Source: Variovorax paradoxus
GTDB taxonomy: Bacteria; Pseudomonadota; Gammaproteobacteria; Burkholderiales; Burkholderiaceae_C
NCBI RefSeq assembly: GCF_029919115.1
Contig: NZ_CP123990.1
Coordinates: forward strand, 1,922,001-1,986,000
Length of the DNA: 64,000 bases
Direction of reading: 5' to 3'
Shown: positions 9,497 through 18,138 of the stretch, piece by piece
How positions within the stretch are numbered: the stretch's first letter is position 1
How the letters are laid out: every line of letters begins with the position of its first letter
Position numbers and translations under genes: made by a program
Notes under the pieces: generated by a model
What the model saw: only the letters and a program-made list of their open reading frames with translations
The model's database searches: none
What the model was told of the DNA's origin: nothing

Positions 9497-9533
9497 GATA
9501 CCAGAGGCCCGGCAAAGCCGGTTCCTCGGTATC
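9497..9533. repeat. long imperfect palindrome, REP-like, upstream of dnaX
   Basis: GATACC (9497-9502) pairs with GGTATC (9528-9533), GAGG (9504-9507) with CCTC (9524-9527), and CCGGC (9509-9513) with GCCGG (9517-9521) around an AAA loop. CCCCCTGCTGGGGG just before it (9483-9495) is another small palindrome. The structure sits between the divergent SRP RNA and dnaX genes. It resembles the dispersed palindromic repeats I associate with Comamonadaceae intergenic regions, but no second copy was noticed in this window. Confidence 0.55.
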
Positions 9534-9595
9534 CCACGGATGGACAGGGCTTTTTTTGATTGAGGGGTGGGGCCGGGGACCGCCTCCGCGCCTTT

Positions 9596-9601
9596 TAGAA
9601 T
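9596..9601 (+). promoter_or_regulatory. candidate -10 box of dnaX (TAGAAT)
   Basis: TAGAAT ends 7 bases before the dnaX ATG at 9609, so a start of transcription about 7 bases downstream would fall at the ATG itself, giving a leaderless mRNA. No ribosome-binding sequence precedes the ATG, which fits this reading. There is no convincing -35 hexamer. Confidence 0.35.
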
Positions 9602-9608
9602 GCCCCCA

Positions 9609-11474
9609 ATGTCTTATCTCGTGCTCGCTCGCAAGTTCCGTCCGAAAACCTTTGGTGAGATGGTCGGCCAGGGGCACGTGGTGCAGGCGCTCGAGAACGC
9701 GTTGACCACGCAGCGCCTGCATCACGCCTATCTTTTTACCGGCACGCGGGGCGTGGGCAAGACCACGGTTTCGCGCATCTTGGCCAAATCGCTCAACTGC
9801 CAGGGCCCGGACGGGCAGGGCGGCATCACGGCCACGCCCTGTGGGATGTGCCAGGCCTGCAAGGACATCGATTCGGGCCGTTTCGTCGACTACACCGAGT
9901 TGGACGCGGCCTCGAACCGCGGCGTGGACGAGGTGCAGTCGCTGCTCGAACAGGCGGTCTACAAGCCGGTGCAGGGACGCTTCAAGGTCTTCATGATCGA
10001 CGAAGTGCACATGCTCACCAACACCGCGTTCAACGCGATGCTGAAGACGCTCGAGGAGCCGCCGGAATACCTCAAGTTCGTTCTGGCAACGACCGATCCA
10101 CAGAAGGTGCCGGTCACCGTGCTGTCGCGCTGCCTGCAGTTCAACCTGCGTCCCATGGCGCCTGAAACGGTGCTCGAACACCTCACAAGCGTGTTGCAGA
10201 CCGAACAGGTGCCGGCTGAGCCGCAGGCATTGCGGCTCCTGGCACGCGCCGCGCGCGGCTCGATGCGCGATGCGCTGTCGCTCACAGATCAGGCCATTGC
10301 CTTCGGCAACGGCGAACTGCTTGAAACCGGCGTTCGCCAGATGCTCGGCAGCGTCGACCGCGGCCACGTGTTCAAGCTCATCGAGGCGCTGGCGCAGGGC
10401 GACGGCAAGACGGTGGTCGACACCTCCGAGGCGCTGCGGCGCGACGGCATGTCGGCCGCTTCCACGCTCGAAGAAATGACCGCCGTGCTGCAGGCCATGG
10501 CCGTGCTGCAGGCGGTGCCTTCGCGCGCGGAGTCCGCCGATTCGGCCACCGACCCGGATGCGGCCGACACGGCACGCCTGGCGTCGCTGATGCCGGCCGA
10601 CGAAACGCAGTTGCTCTACAGCCTGTGCCTGCACGGCCGCGGCGAGCTGGGCCTGGCGCCCGACGAGTACGCGGCGCTGACAATGGTGCTGCTGCGGCTG
10701 CTGGCCTTCAAGCCTTCGGGCGCGGCACCTTCCGCATCGGCCTCTTCGGGCTCCGCGGAAAAAAAAACTCTGAATGAAGCGCCAAGGGCGGTTTTAACCC
10801 CCTCGGCAACACCTTCGGCTCGACCTGCACAGGCAGCTGAAGCGCCGGTTGTGTCTGCCGCGCCGCTGCCGCCGCAAGCCGGCTCGGCACCTGCCGGGCA
10901 GCGGCTTACGGTGGTCAGCGAGCCAATGCGCCAGGGCGGACCGCCGAGGCCTGGCGCTTCGGCCGAGCCGCAGGCTCTTGAAGACCGCCCCAGGGTGCTT
11001 GCGGTGCCAATTCGGGTCCAGCCGCCGCCGGGCCAGCGGGACGTGCCCCGTTCCGATGAGCAGCGCGCTCCCGCGCCCCCCATTCCGCCTAGCGAAGACG
11101 GCGATTTCTGGCATGCCACCGTCACGCAGATGATTGCGGCCGAGAGCATCAACGCCTTGGCGCGCGAACTTGCATTGCAGTCGCAGCTGGTGGCGCGCGA
11201 TGTCGACCAGTGGATATTGCGCGTGGAGCGGGAACTGCTCAATCAGCCTTCTGCGCGCGAGAAGCTCGCCGACGCGCTCGCGGCCCTGGGCCACAGCGTG
11301 AAGCTGGCCATTGAAATCGGCGGCGTGATCGACAGCCCCGCGCGACGCAACAAACACGCGGCCGACGAGCGCCAGCGCGTTGCCGAAGAGGCGATTCGCA
11401 ACGACCCCGAGGTGCAGATGCTGATGCGCGAATTCGATGCGAAGATCGTGCCTGGAACGCTCAAGCCCGCCTGA
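9609..11474 (+). CDS. dnaX: DNA polymerase III subunit gamma/tau
   Basis: This is the 621-residue clamp-loader ATPase. It begins MSYLVLARKFRPKTF and has Walker A GTRGVGKTT near residue 45, a four-cysteine zinc module around CGMCQAC, the DEVH Walker B box near residue 130, and the sensor-1 region LATTDPQKVP. After about residue 370 a Pro/Ala-rich linker leads to a tau-specific C-terminal domain (residues 495-621). A run of nine A's (10759-10767) lies exactly at the end of domain III, with stops close behind in both alternative frames, so a short gamma form is likely. ATG 9609 is chosen over GTG 9567 because MSYLVLARK is the family N-terminus. It begins the dnaX-ybaB-recR operon. Confidence 0.97.
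   Translation: MSYLVLARKFRPKTFGEMVGQGHVVQALENALTTQRLHHAYLFTGTRGVGKTTVSRILAKSLNCQGPDGQGGITATPCGMCQACKDIDSGRFVDYTELDAASNRGVDEVQSLLEQAVYKPVQGRFKVFMIDEVHMLTNTAFNAMLKTLEEPPEYLKFVLATTDPQKVPVTVLSRCLQFNLRPMAPETVLEHLTSVLQTEQVPAEPQALRLLARAARGSMRDALSLTDQAIAFGNGELLETGVRQMLGSVDRGHVFKLIEALAQGDGKTVVDTSEALRRDGMSAASTLEEMTAVLQAMAVLQAVPSRAESADSATDPDAADTARLASLMPADETQLLYSLCLHGRGELGLAPDEYAALTMVLLRLLAFKPSGAAPSASASSGSAEKKTLNEAPRAVLTPSATPSARPAQAAEAPVVSAAPLPPQAGSAPAGQRLTVVSEPMRQGGPPRPGASAEPQALEDRPRVLAVPIRVQPPPGQRDVPRSDEQRAPAPPIPPSEDGDFWHATVTQMIAAESINALARELALQSQLVARDVDQWILRVERELLNQPSAREKLADALAALGHSVKLAIEIGGVIDSPARRNKHAADERQRVAEEAIRNDPEVQMLMREFDAKIVPGTLKPA
10759..10777 (+). promoter_or_regulatory. A9 slippage site in dnaX
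   Basis: Nine consecutive A's are read as (G)AA AAA AAA A(CT). A -1 shift on the last AAA gives AAC TCT GAA TGA, with a stop at 10775-10777. A +1 shift gives CTC TGA, with a stop at 10771-10773. Either product is a gamma-like protein of about 387-389 residues that keeps the ATPase domains and loses the tau tail. Thermus dnaX uses an A9 tract for transcriptional slippage; E. coli uses an A AAA AAG frameshift. Confidence 0.65.
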
Positions 11475-11525
11475 GCGCCGTCTCTTATCCTTTCCCCAAT
11501 TTTCCCCAACCAATCAGGACCAACG

Positions 11526-11858
11526 ATGTTCAACAAAGGACAACTGGCCGGCCTCATGAAGCAGGCGCAGGCAATGCAGGACAACCTCAAGAAGGCCCAG
11601 GAAGAGCTGGCCACCATCGAGGTCGAAGGCGAATCGGGCGCCGGCCTCGTCAAGGTCGTGATGACCTGCAAGCACGACGTCAAGCGCATCACCATCGACC
11701 CGAGCCTGCTGGCCGACGACAAGGACATGCTCGAAGACCTGGTGGCCGCCGCCTTCAATGCCGCGGTGCGCAAGGCCGAGGAAACCAGCGAACAGAAGAT
11801 GGGCAAGCTCACGGCCGGCATGCCGGGCCTCCCGCCCGGCATGAAGCTGCCGTTCTGA
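11526..11858 (+). CDS. ybaB: YbaB/EbfC family nucleoid-associated protein
   Basis: This 110-residue protein begins [23 protein letters not shown], the typical YbaB/EbfC coiled-coil start, and ends with the Met/Pro/Gly-rich tail [13 protein letters not shown]. Family members form dimers that bind DNA with little sequence specificity. The gene lies between dnaX and recR, the classical arrangement. AGGA (11517-11520) lies 5 bases before the ATG and serves as the ribosome-binding site. Confidence 0.95.
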   Translation: MFNKGQLAGLMKQAQAMQDNLKKAQEELATIEVEGESGAGLVKVVMTCKHDVKRITIDPSLLADDKDMLEDLVAAAFNAAVRKAEETSEQKMGKLTAGMPGLPPGMKLPF

Positions 11859-11865
11859 GCGATTG

Positions 11866-12456
11866 ATGGCCGACGCCAGCTCGCTCGACGCATTGATCGA
11901 TGCGCTGCGCCGCCTCCCCGGGGTCGGCGTGAAGTCGGCTTCGCGCATGGCTTTTCATTTGCTGCAGCACGACCGCGAGGGCGCGCAGATGCTTTCGCGC
12001 GCCTTGCAGCAGGCGGCCGGAAACGTGCGGCATTGCGAGCGCTGCAACACCTTTACCGAGGCGCCGGTCTGCAACGTGTGCCTGGACCCGCGCCGCGACG
12101 CGAGCAAGCTTTGCGTGGTCGAAACGCCTGCCGACCAGGCGGCGCTCGAGCGCACAGGTGCGTTCCGCGGCTACTACTTCGTGCTGATGGGCAAGCTCAG
12201 TCCGCTCGACGGCATCGGGCCCAAGGACATCGGCCTGCAGAAGCTGTTCGACCGCGCGCTCGACGGCACGGTCAGCGAGGTGATCCTTGCCACCAACTTC
12301 ACGGCGGAGGGCGAAGCCACGGCGCATGTGATCGGCGAGGCACTCAAGCAGCGCGGCCTGAACGTGACGCGGCTTGCGCGCGGCGTGCCGGCGGGCAGCG
12401 AACTCGAATACGTCGACCTCGGCACCATCGCGCATGCGCTGGTAGACCGCAGGTAG
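11866..12456 (+). CDS. recR: recombination mediator protein RecR
   Basis: The 196-residue protein has the helix-hairpin-helix region [17 protein letters not shown], a four-cysteine zinc finger (CERCNTF...CNVC, residues 57-71), and a Toprim domain starting at [14 protein letters not shown]. RecR works with RecF/RecO to load RecA at gaps. ATG 11866 is preferred to TTG 11863. It begins 7 bases after ybaB, so the three genes are one operon. Confidence 0.96.
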   Translation: MADASSLDALIDALRRLPGVGVKSASRMAFHLLQHDREGAQMLSRALQQAAGNVRHCERCNTFTEAPVCNVCLDPRRDASKLCVVETPADQAALERTGAFRGYYFVLMGKLSPLDGIGPKDIGLQKLFDRALDGTVSEVILATNFTAEGEATAHVIGEALKQRGLNVTRLARGVPAGSELEYVDLGTIAHALVDRR

Positions 12457-12472
12457 CCACAGACAACAGGAC

Positions 12473-12865
12473 ATGACTCTTTCACTGCTCACCATTGCCT
12501 ACTGGTGTGTGTTCATTGCGTGCGGCCTGCCATATCTGGCGGCATGGATTGCAAAGGTTGGCAGCTTCGGTCCGCGCGACAACATCCAGCCGCGCGACTG
12601 GGCCGCAAAGCAGAGCGGCTGGCGTGCGCGCGCCAACAGCGCACAGGCCAACAGCTTCGAAGGGCTGCCGTTCTTCATCGGCGCAGTCATCATTGCGCAT
12701 CAGCTCGGCGCAGCGCAGGCAAGGCTCGACATGCTCGCGGCCGCGTATGTCGTACTGCGCGTGATCTACATCGCGGTGTACATCAAGGGCATAGGCACCG
12801 TGCGCAGCGCGGTGTGGGCGCTCGGATTCCTGGTCAACATCGCGATTCTTTTCATCGCGCGATAG
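12473..12865 (+). CDS. MAPEG family membrane protein
   Basis: The 130-residue protein has four predicted membrane segments and the MAPEG-type motif RANSAQANSFEGLPFF near residue 50, with AYVVLRVIYIAVYIKG in the third segment. MAPEG proteins include microsomal glutathione transferases, but bacterial members of this short type have no settled substrate. It follows recR by 16 bases and may be read from the same transcript. A weak hairpin without a T-run (12872-12897) follows. Confidence 0.85.
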   Translation: MTLSLLTIAYWCVFIACGLPYLAAWIAKVGSFGPRDNIQPRDWAAKQSGWRARANSAQANSFEGLPFFIGAVIIAHQLGAAQARLDMLAAAYVVLRVIYIAVYIKGIGTVRSAVWALGFLVNIAILFIAR

Positions 12866-13013
12866 GCGCACACGAGCCCTTCTGAACAGGGTCTCGTAGA
12901 GGTCTTCATGTTTACGTGAAAACCCGCACGGGATGACCCCGATGCAAGCAAGGTGGGCGCACCCCTAAGCTCGATTCAGTTCACCAGAATCAAAGAGCCC
13001 GCAGGACCGCTCC

Positions 13014-14048
13014 ATGCTCCATCGCAGAACCCTCATCACCGCCTCCGCAGTCGCTGCCGCAGCAGTTGCGCTGCCGCGGGTCTTTGCGCAAGCCAAGCTC
13101 GAGAAGACGAAGATCTCCATCGCAGTCGGCGGCAAGGCGGCTTTCTACTACTTGCCGCTCACCATTTCCGAGCAGCTCGGCTACTTCAAGGCCGAAGGGC
13201 TCGAAGTAGAAATTTCTGACTTTGCCGGCGGCGCGCGCGCGCTGCAGGCTGTGGTCGGCGGGTCGGCCGACGTGTGCTCCGGCGCCTACGAGCACACCAT
13301 CAACCTGCAGGCCAAGAACCAGTTCTTCCAGGCTTTCGTGCTGCAAGGCCGCGCCCCGCAAATCGCGGTGGGCGTTTCAACCAAGAACATGGGGGGCTAC
13401 GCCGGCATTGCCGACCTGAAGGGCAAGAAGATAGGCGTTTCCGCGCCGGGTTCGTCGACCAACATGGTGGCCAACCTCGTGCTTTCGCGCGGCGGCCTGA
13501 AGGCCAGCGACGTGAGCTATATCGGCGTGGGTGTGGCGGCCGGCGCGCTCACGGCGCTGCGCTCGGGCCAGATCGATGCCATCAGCAACACCGATCCGGT
13601 GATGACCATGCTCGAGCAGAAGGGCGACGTGAAGATCATCAGCGACACGCGCACGCTCAAGGGCACGCAGCAGGTGTTCGGCGGGCCCATGCCCGCGGCC
13701 TGCCTTTACGCACCGATGGAGTTCATCCAGAAGAACCCCAACACTTGCCAGGCGATGGCCAATGCCATTGTTCGCGGCCTCAAGTGGCTGCAGACGGCAG
13801 GGCCGGGCGACATCATCAAGACAGTGCCTGAAACCTACCTGCTCGGCGACCGGGCGCTCTACCTTGCGTCTTTCGACAAGGTGCGCGAATCGATTGCCAC
13901 CGATGGCCTGGTGCCCACCGAAGGCCCCAAAACCGCGCTTGCAGCCATCTCGAGTTTCGACACGGCGGTGAAGGCCGACAAGATCGACCTTGCCAAGACC
14001 TACACCAACGATTTTGCCCGGCGCGCGAAGGACAGGTTCAAAGCCTGA
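13014..14048 (+). CDS. ABC transporter substrate-binding protein, NitT/TauT type
   Basis: This 344-residue periplasmic protein has a signal peptide (RRTLITASAVAAAAVALPRVFA) and the SsuA/THI5-like fold shown by AFYYLPLTISEQLGYFKAEGLEVE near residue 45 and the hinge region GGSADVCSGAYEH. The DLKGKKIGVSAPGSSTN segment is typical of nitrate/sulfonate/taurine and pyrimidine-precursor binding proteins. The cargo cannot be named from sequence. A strong intrinsic terminator sits between this gene and the ATPase gene, which would leave the binding protein more abundant than the membrane parts. Confidence 0.9.
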   Translation: MLHRRTLITASAVAAAAVALPRVFAQAKLEKTKISIAVGGKAAFYYLPLTISEQLGYFKAEGLEVEISDFAGGARALQAVVGGSADVCSGAYEHTINLQAKNQFFQAFVLQGRAPQIAVGVSTKNMGGYAGIADLKGKKIGVSAPGSSTNMVANLVLSRGGLKASDVSYIGVGVAAGALTALRSGQIDAISNTDPVMTMLEQKGDVKIISDTRTLKGTQQVFGGPMPAACLYAPMEFIQKNPNTCQAMANAIVRGLKWLQTAGPGDIIKTVPETYLLGDRALYLASFDKVRESIATDGLVPTEGPKTALAAISSFDTAVKADKIDLAKTYTNDFARRAKDRFKA

Positions 14049-14066
14049 CCTCCGGACGTCCTCGCG

Positions 14067-14089
14067 ACCCGGCTTCGGCCGGGTTTTTT
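14067..14089 (+). terminator. intrinsic terminator inside the ABC transporter operon
   Basis: ACCCGGC (14067-14073), loop TTCG, GCCGGGT (14078-14084), followed by a run of T's to 14089. It lies 18 bases after the substrate-binding protein stop and 13 bases before the ATPase start. It is a textbook stem-loop with a UUCG tetraloop and probably gives partial read-through. Confidence 0.88.
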
Positions 14090-14102
14090 CTTGCAGCCAG
14101 AC

Positions 14103-14918
14103 ATGTCCGACTACGCACTCGAACTTCTCTCCATCAGTTGCACCTTTCACTCGAAAGACGATCCGGGCCAGCGCTACACCGCGGTGGCAGACACCACGCT
14201 GCGCGTCGGGGCGGGCGAGTTCGTTTCAGTGGTGGGACCGACGGGGTGCGGCAAGTCGACGTTGCTGAACGTGGGCGCGGGCCTGCTAGAGCCTTCGTCG
14301 GGCACGGTGAAAGTGTTTGGCCAGACGCTCGCCGGCGTCAACGCGCGGGCCGGCTACATGTTCCAGACCGAAGCGCTGATGCCGTGGCGCAGCGCCGTCG
14401 CCAACGTGATGGTGGGGCTGCAATACCGGGGCGTTTCGGATGCCGATGCGCGCGAGCAGGCTGAGGCTTGGCTTTCGCGCGTGGGCCTCTCAGGCTTTGG
14501 CGACCGCTATCCGCATCAGCTTTCAGGCGGCATGCGCAAGCGCGTGGCATTGGCGCAAACACTGGTGCTCGACCCCGACATCATCCTCATGGACGAGCCC
14601 TTCAGCGCGCTCGACATCCAGACCCGGCAGCTGATGGAAAACGAAGTGCTCGAACTGTGGAGCGCCAAGAAAAAGGCGGTGCTGTTCATCACGCACGACC
14701 TTGATGAGGCGATTGCGATGAGCGACCGCGTGGTGGTGCTGTCAGCCGGCCCGGCCACGCACCCCATCGGCGAATTCGCCATTGACCTTGCCCGCCCGCG
14801 CGACGTGGCCGAGGTGCGCACGCAACCGCGCTTCGTCGAACTGCACACGCAGATCTGGGAAGTGCTGCGCGACGAAGTGCTCAAGGGCTACGCGCAGCAA
14901 CTGAGGAAAGCCGCATGA
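14103..14918 (+). CDS. ABC transporter ATP-binding protein, NitT/TauT type
   Basis: The 271-residue ATPase carries Walker A GPTGCGKST at residues 45-53, the signature LSGGMRKRVALAQ near residue 141, Walker B IILMDEPFSALD, and the H-loop FITHDLDEA. It energises import by the neighbouring permease. ATG 14103 is preferred to TTG 14091, which sits on the terminator tail. Its stop overlaps the permease start in ATGA. Confidence 0.93.
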   Translation: MSDYALELLSISCTFHSKDDPGQRYTAVADTTLRVGAGEFVSVVGPTGCGKSTLLNVGAGLLEPSSGTVKVFGQTLAGVNARAGYMFQTEALMPWRSAVANVMVGLQYRGVSDADAREQAEAWLSRVGLSGFGDRYPHQLSGGMRKRVALAQTLVLDPDIILMDEPFSALDIQTRQLMENEVLELWSAKKKAVLFITHDLDEAIAMSDRVVVLSAGPATHPIGEFAIDLARPRDVAEVRTQPRFVELHTQIWEVLRDEVLKGYAQQLRKAA

Positions 14919-15748
14919 TGCCGCGCCTGAACGAACGCAACGCGCGCTTCTGGCAGCTGGCGCTGCTTGTGGTCTTGCTGGTGGCTTGGCACCTGGCGTC
15001 GCGCAACCAGCAGATCGCGTTCTTCCTGGGTGAGCCCATTCAGGTGGCCGGACGCATCTGGAGTTGGTTTCTGCCTTTCGAAGTGCCGCCGAACCTGCTG
15101 TTTCCAGAAGGACTGAAAGGCAATGCAGACATCTACCGCCACCTGGGCACCACGCTGCTCGAGACGGTGTTGGCCTTTGGTATCGGCACGGTGCTGGGCC
15201 TGGCGTGCGGGCTCTGGCTGGCGCTGGCGCCCACGGCGAGCCTGATTCTCGATCCCTACATCAAGGCGGCCAATTCGATGCCGCGCGTCATCCTGGCGCC
15301 GATCTTCGCGCTGTGGTTCGGCCTGGGCATCTGGAGCAAGGTGGCGCTGGCCGTCACGCTGGTGTTCTTCATCGTGTTCTTCAACGTCTACCAGGGCGTG
15401 CGCGAGGTGAGCCCCGTGGTACTGGCCAACGCGAGGATGCTGGGTGCCAACCAGCGGCAGCTTCTGCGCACCGTGTATTTGCCCAGCGCCACCAGCTGGG
15501 TGTTCTCGAGCCTGCACACCTCGGTGGGCCTGGCCTTCGTGGGCGCGGTGGTGGGGGAGTACCTGGGGTCGGCGCGCGGCGTCGGCTACCTGATACTGCA
15601 GGCCGAAGGCACTTTCGACGTCTACACGGTGTTTGCCGGCATCGTGGTGCTTACGGCCTTTGCGCTGCTGCTCGACGGGCTGGTAGGCCTCATCGAGAAG
15701 CGCTTGATGAAGTGGCAGCCGCGCAGCGGCGAGACCGAAAAGCTCTGA
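14915..15748 (+). CDS. ABC transporter permease, NitT/TauT type
   Basis: This 277-residue inner-membrane protein has about six hydrophobic segments and the EAA coupling loop ANARMLGANQRQLLRTVYLP near residue 170, which contacts the ATPase. It belongs to the SsuC/TauC permease family. It is coupled to the ATPase gene by a 4-base overlap. The stop is 6 bases from the convergent mltD stop, leaving no room for a separate terminator. Confidence 0.92.
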   Translation: MMPRLNERNARFWQLALLVVLLVAWHLASRNQQIAFFLGEPIQVAGRIWSWFLPFEVPPNLLFPEGLKGNADIYRHLGTTLLETVLAFGIGTVLGLACGLWLALAPTASLILDPYIKAANSMPRVILAPIFALWFGLGIWSKVALAVTLVFFIVFFNVYQGVREVSPVVLANARMLGANQRQLLRTVYLPSATSWVFSSLHTSVGLAFVGAVVGEYLGSARGVGYLILQAEGTFDVYTVFAGIVVLTAFALLLDGLVGLIEKRLMKWQPRSGETEKL

Positions 15749-15754
15749 GCCGGA

Positions 15755-17362
15755 TCAGCGCTTTTTCTTTGCCGGGGTGCCGCCGCGCTTTTCGCGCACG
15801 ACCTGCTGCTTGCTGCTCGACTTGGCCACATTGCCGCCACGCGTGGTGGTCGCCTTCACCGCGCTGCCGCCCTTGGTGCTTGCGCTCGTGCGGCCGCGGG
15901 CCGGTGCGGCACCCGAGCCAACGCGGGCCGCGGGTGCGGCACGAACCGGCAGGTACACGACCACGCTGTAGCCGCGCTTGAAGGCGTGGTTGGGCTTGAC
16001 GTCGTTCCACTCGGCCACGTTGGCCGGCGCGAGCTTGTAGCGGCGTGCGATGCTGGCCACGCTGTCGTTGCGTCCGGCCTTGACAGTGGTGCGGCGGTTG
16101 ACGATCTCGGGCTGGAAGCTCAGGTGGCCGCTGTCCGCGACCACGGCCGTCACGTCTTCCTTCACGCGGGCGCCGCGCGGCACGATGAGCGTGGAGCCGG
16201 CCTTGATGAGCATGCGCGGCGGAATGCTGTTGAGCGCGCGCAGGTCGGCCTCGCTCATGCCCGAGCGCTGGGCGGCATCGGCCACCGTCATGGTGTTGGG
16301 AACCACCCATGCCGTCCAGCTGGCGTACTGGCCTTGCGAATAGGCGTCGAAGTTGCGTTGGAACACGGCTGCGTTGTCCCAGGGCAGCAGGATCTGCTGC
16401 GTTCCGGCCGCGAGCAGCACAGGCTTGTGCGCCGCGGGGTTCAGGGCGCGAAAGTCTTCGAGCCGAACGTCGGCCAGCTTGGCTGCCAGCTCGACGTCGA
16501 GGTCGCGCGTGAGCGTCACGGTCTGGAAATACGGGTGGTTGGCGATCAGCGGCAGTTCGGTGTTGAATGCCTGCGGGTTCGCAACAATGTTCTTCACGGC
16601 CTGCAGCTTGGGCACGTAGAGCCGGGTTTCGGCCGGCATGGAAAGATCGCTGTAGGTGGTGGGCAGGCCCAGGCGCTGGTTCTTGGCAATGGCGCGGCTC
16701 ACGCTGCCTTCGCCCCAGTTGTAGGCCGCCAGCGCCAGCTGCCAGTCGCCGAACATGCGGTAGAGCTTTTGCAGGTAGTCCAGCGCGGCGCGGGTCGATG
16801 CCACCACGTCGCGGCGGTCGTCGCGGAAGATGTTCTGCTTCAGGTCGAAGTCGGTGCCGGTGGCCGGCATGAACTGCCACATGCCCGCGGCACGCGCGCT
16901 CGAAATGGCCTGCGGGTTGAACGCGCTTTCGATGTACGGCAACAGCGCGAGCTCGGTGGGCATGTTGCGCCGTTCGAGTTCCTCGACGATGTGGAACATG
17001 TACTTGTTCGAGCGCTCGGTCATGCGCTGGATGTAGTCGGGCCGGCTGGCGTACCACTGTTCGCGGTCGCGCACGAGGTCGCTCTCGAGGTTGGGCATCT
17101 TGAAGCCGCGGCGGATGCGGTCCCACATGTCGGCGGGCGGTGCCAGCGTGACGACGCTTTGCGAATGCGCTTCGCTGCTGGTGATGGGGGTGAGGGGACC
17201 GCCCGGGTAAACCGGCGCGGCGCTACCGGACGCCTTGGAACCGGTGCCGCCAGGCGAGGCGGTCGATTGCGCCGAAGTGCCGGACGAAGACGAGTCGGTG
17301 GTGCCCGCGCAGCCCGCGAGCAACAGTGAGCCTGCAAGGCAGGCAGCAGCGATAAATTTCAT
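15755..17362 (-). CDS. mltD: membrane-bound lytic murein transglycosylase, MltD-like
   Basis: The 535-residue lipoprotein starts MKFIAAACLAGSLLLAGC, with lipobox Cys18. The SLT domain follows: catalytic Glu in LPYIESAFNPQA, then GMWQFMPATG and ALAAYNWGEGSV. Two LysM-type repeats come after it (about residues 325-375 and 405-455), then a Lys/Arg/Thr-rich tail. The enzyme cleaves peptidoglycan glycan strands to 1,6-anhydro ends. The ATG at 17362 overlaps the gloB stop in ATGA; an upstream in-frame ATG at 17380 lies inside gloB and would lengthen the signal peptide. The mltD-gloB pairing is common in proteobacteria. Confidence 0.92.
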   Translation of the reverse strand: MKFIAAACLAGSLLLAGCAGTTDSSSSGTSAQSTASPGGTGSKASGSAAPVYPGGPLTPITSSEAHSQSVVTLAPPADMWDRIRRGFKMPNLESDLVRDREQWYASRPDYIQRMTERSNKYMFHIVEELERRNMPTELALLPYIESAFNPQAISSARAAGMWQFMPATGTDFDLKQNIFRDDRRDVVASTRAALDYLQKLYRMFGDWQLALAAYNWGEGSVSRAIAKNQRLGLPTTYSDLSMPAETRLYVPKLQAVKNIVANPQAFNTELPLIANHPYFQTVTLTRDLDVELAAKLADVRLEDFRALNPAAHKPVLLAAGTQQILLPWDNAAVFQRNFDAYSQGQYASWTAWVVPNTMTVADAAQRSGMSEADLRALNSIPPRMLIKAGSTLIVPRGARVKEDVTAVVADSGHLSFQPEIVNRRTTVKAGRNDSVASIARRYKLAPANVAEWNDVKPNHAFKRGYSVVVYLPVRAAPAARVGSGAAPARGRTSASTKGGSAVKATTTRGGNVAKSSSKQQVVREKRGGTPAKKKR

Positions 17363-18138
17363 CGGAAGTCGTTTTTCCATTGGCGCAGTGCGGCAAACAC
17401 ATCGGCTTCGCCAGCATTGGCAGAAAGCTCGGCATGCTCACGCACCGCTCTAAGGACAGTGGCTTCGCGGCTGCGAAGAAAAGGATTGATTCGGCGTTCA
17501 ATGGCCAATTGCGAGGGCAGCGTGGGCTGCCCTTGCGCGCGCAGGCTTTCGCAGTGCGCGGTGTACTGAGTCAGATCGGCATTGCCGGGTTCCACCGCTT
17601 GGGCGAAACGCAGGTTAGCAAGTGTGTATTCGTGCGCACAACACACGCGTGTATTGCCGGGCAGTGCCGCAAGCGCGTCGAGCGATGCGAGCATTTGTGC
17701 CGGCGTGCCTTCGAACAGGCGGCCACAGCCGCCGGAGAACAGCGTGTCGCCGCAAAACAGCAGCGGCGCCTGTTCTTGCTGTGCGGGCAAGAAGTAGGCG
17801 ATGTGGCCGGCCGTGTGGCCCGGCACGTCGATGACCTGGAAGCGCAGCCCGAGCACTTCGGCGCTGCTGCCCTGCAACAGCGGTGTAAAGGGCTCGGGAA
17901 TGCGCTCGCGCGCGGGACCGAACACTGGGGCGCCCGTTGCCGCATGCAGCGCAGCCACGCCGCCCGTGTGATCGGGGTGGTGGTGCGTGACTAGAATCGC
18001 GGCGAGCTGCAGCTTGTCGCGCGTCAATGCGTTGAATACCGGTTGAGCGTCGCCCGGGTCCACCACGATCGCGTTGGACCCGTCCTGCAGCATCCAGATG
18101 TAGTTGTCAGCGAAGGCGGGCAGCGGAACAAGGGTCAT
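17359..18138 (-). CDS. gloB: hydroxyacylglutathione hydrolase (glyoxalase II)
   Basis: The 259-residue metallo-beta-lactamase-fold enzyme has the metal motif THHHPDHTGG near residue 53, VDPGDAQPVF before it, and a C-terminal glutathione-binding region. It hydrolyses S-D-lactoylglutathione to D-lactate and glutathione, completing methylglyoxal detoxification. The start codon (18136-18138 on the minus strand) shares two bases with the ATG of the divergent methyltransferase. A TATAAT box lies 10 bases upstream. Confidence 0.95.
   Translation of the reverse strand: MTLVPLPAFADNYIWMLQDGSNAIVVDPGDAQPVFNALTRDKLQLAAILVTHHHPDHTGGVAALHAATGAPVFGPARERIPEPFTPLLQGSSAEVLGLRFQVIDVPGHTAGHIAYFLPAQQEQAPLLFCGDTLFSGGCGRLFEGTPAQMLASLDALAALPGNTRVCCAHEYTLANLRFAQAVEPGNADLTQYTAHCESLRAQGQPTLPSQLAIERRINPFLRSREATVLRAVREHAELSANAGEADVFAALRQWKNDFR

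Noticed and set aside
12872..12897. Hairpin after the MAPEG gene as an intrinsic terminator
   Set aside because: The stem has a bulge and no T-run follows.
13014..15748. Naming the ABC importer as taurine, sulfonate or nitrate specific
   Set aside because: No sulfonate, nitrate or taurine enzyme gene is adjacent, and the binding protein family is not substrate-specific by motif.
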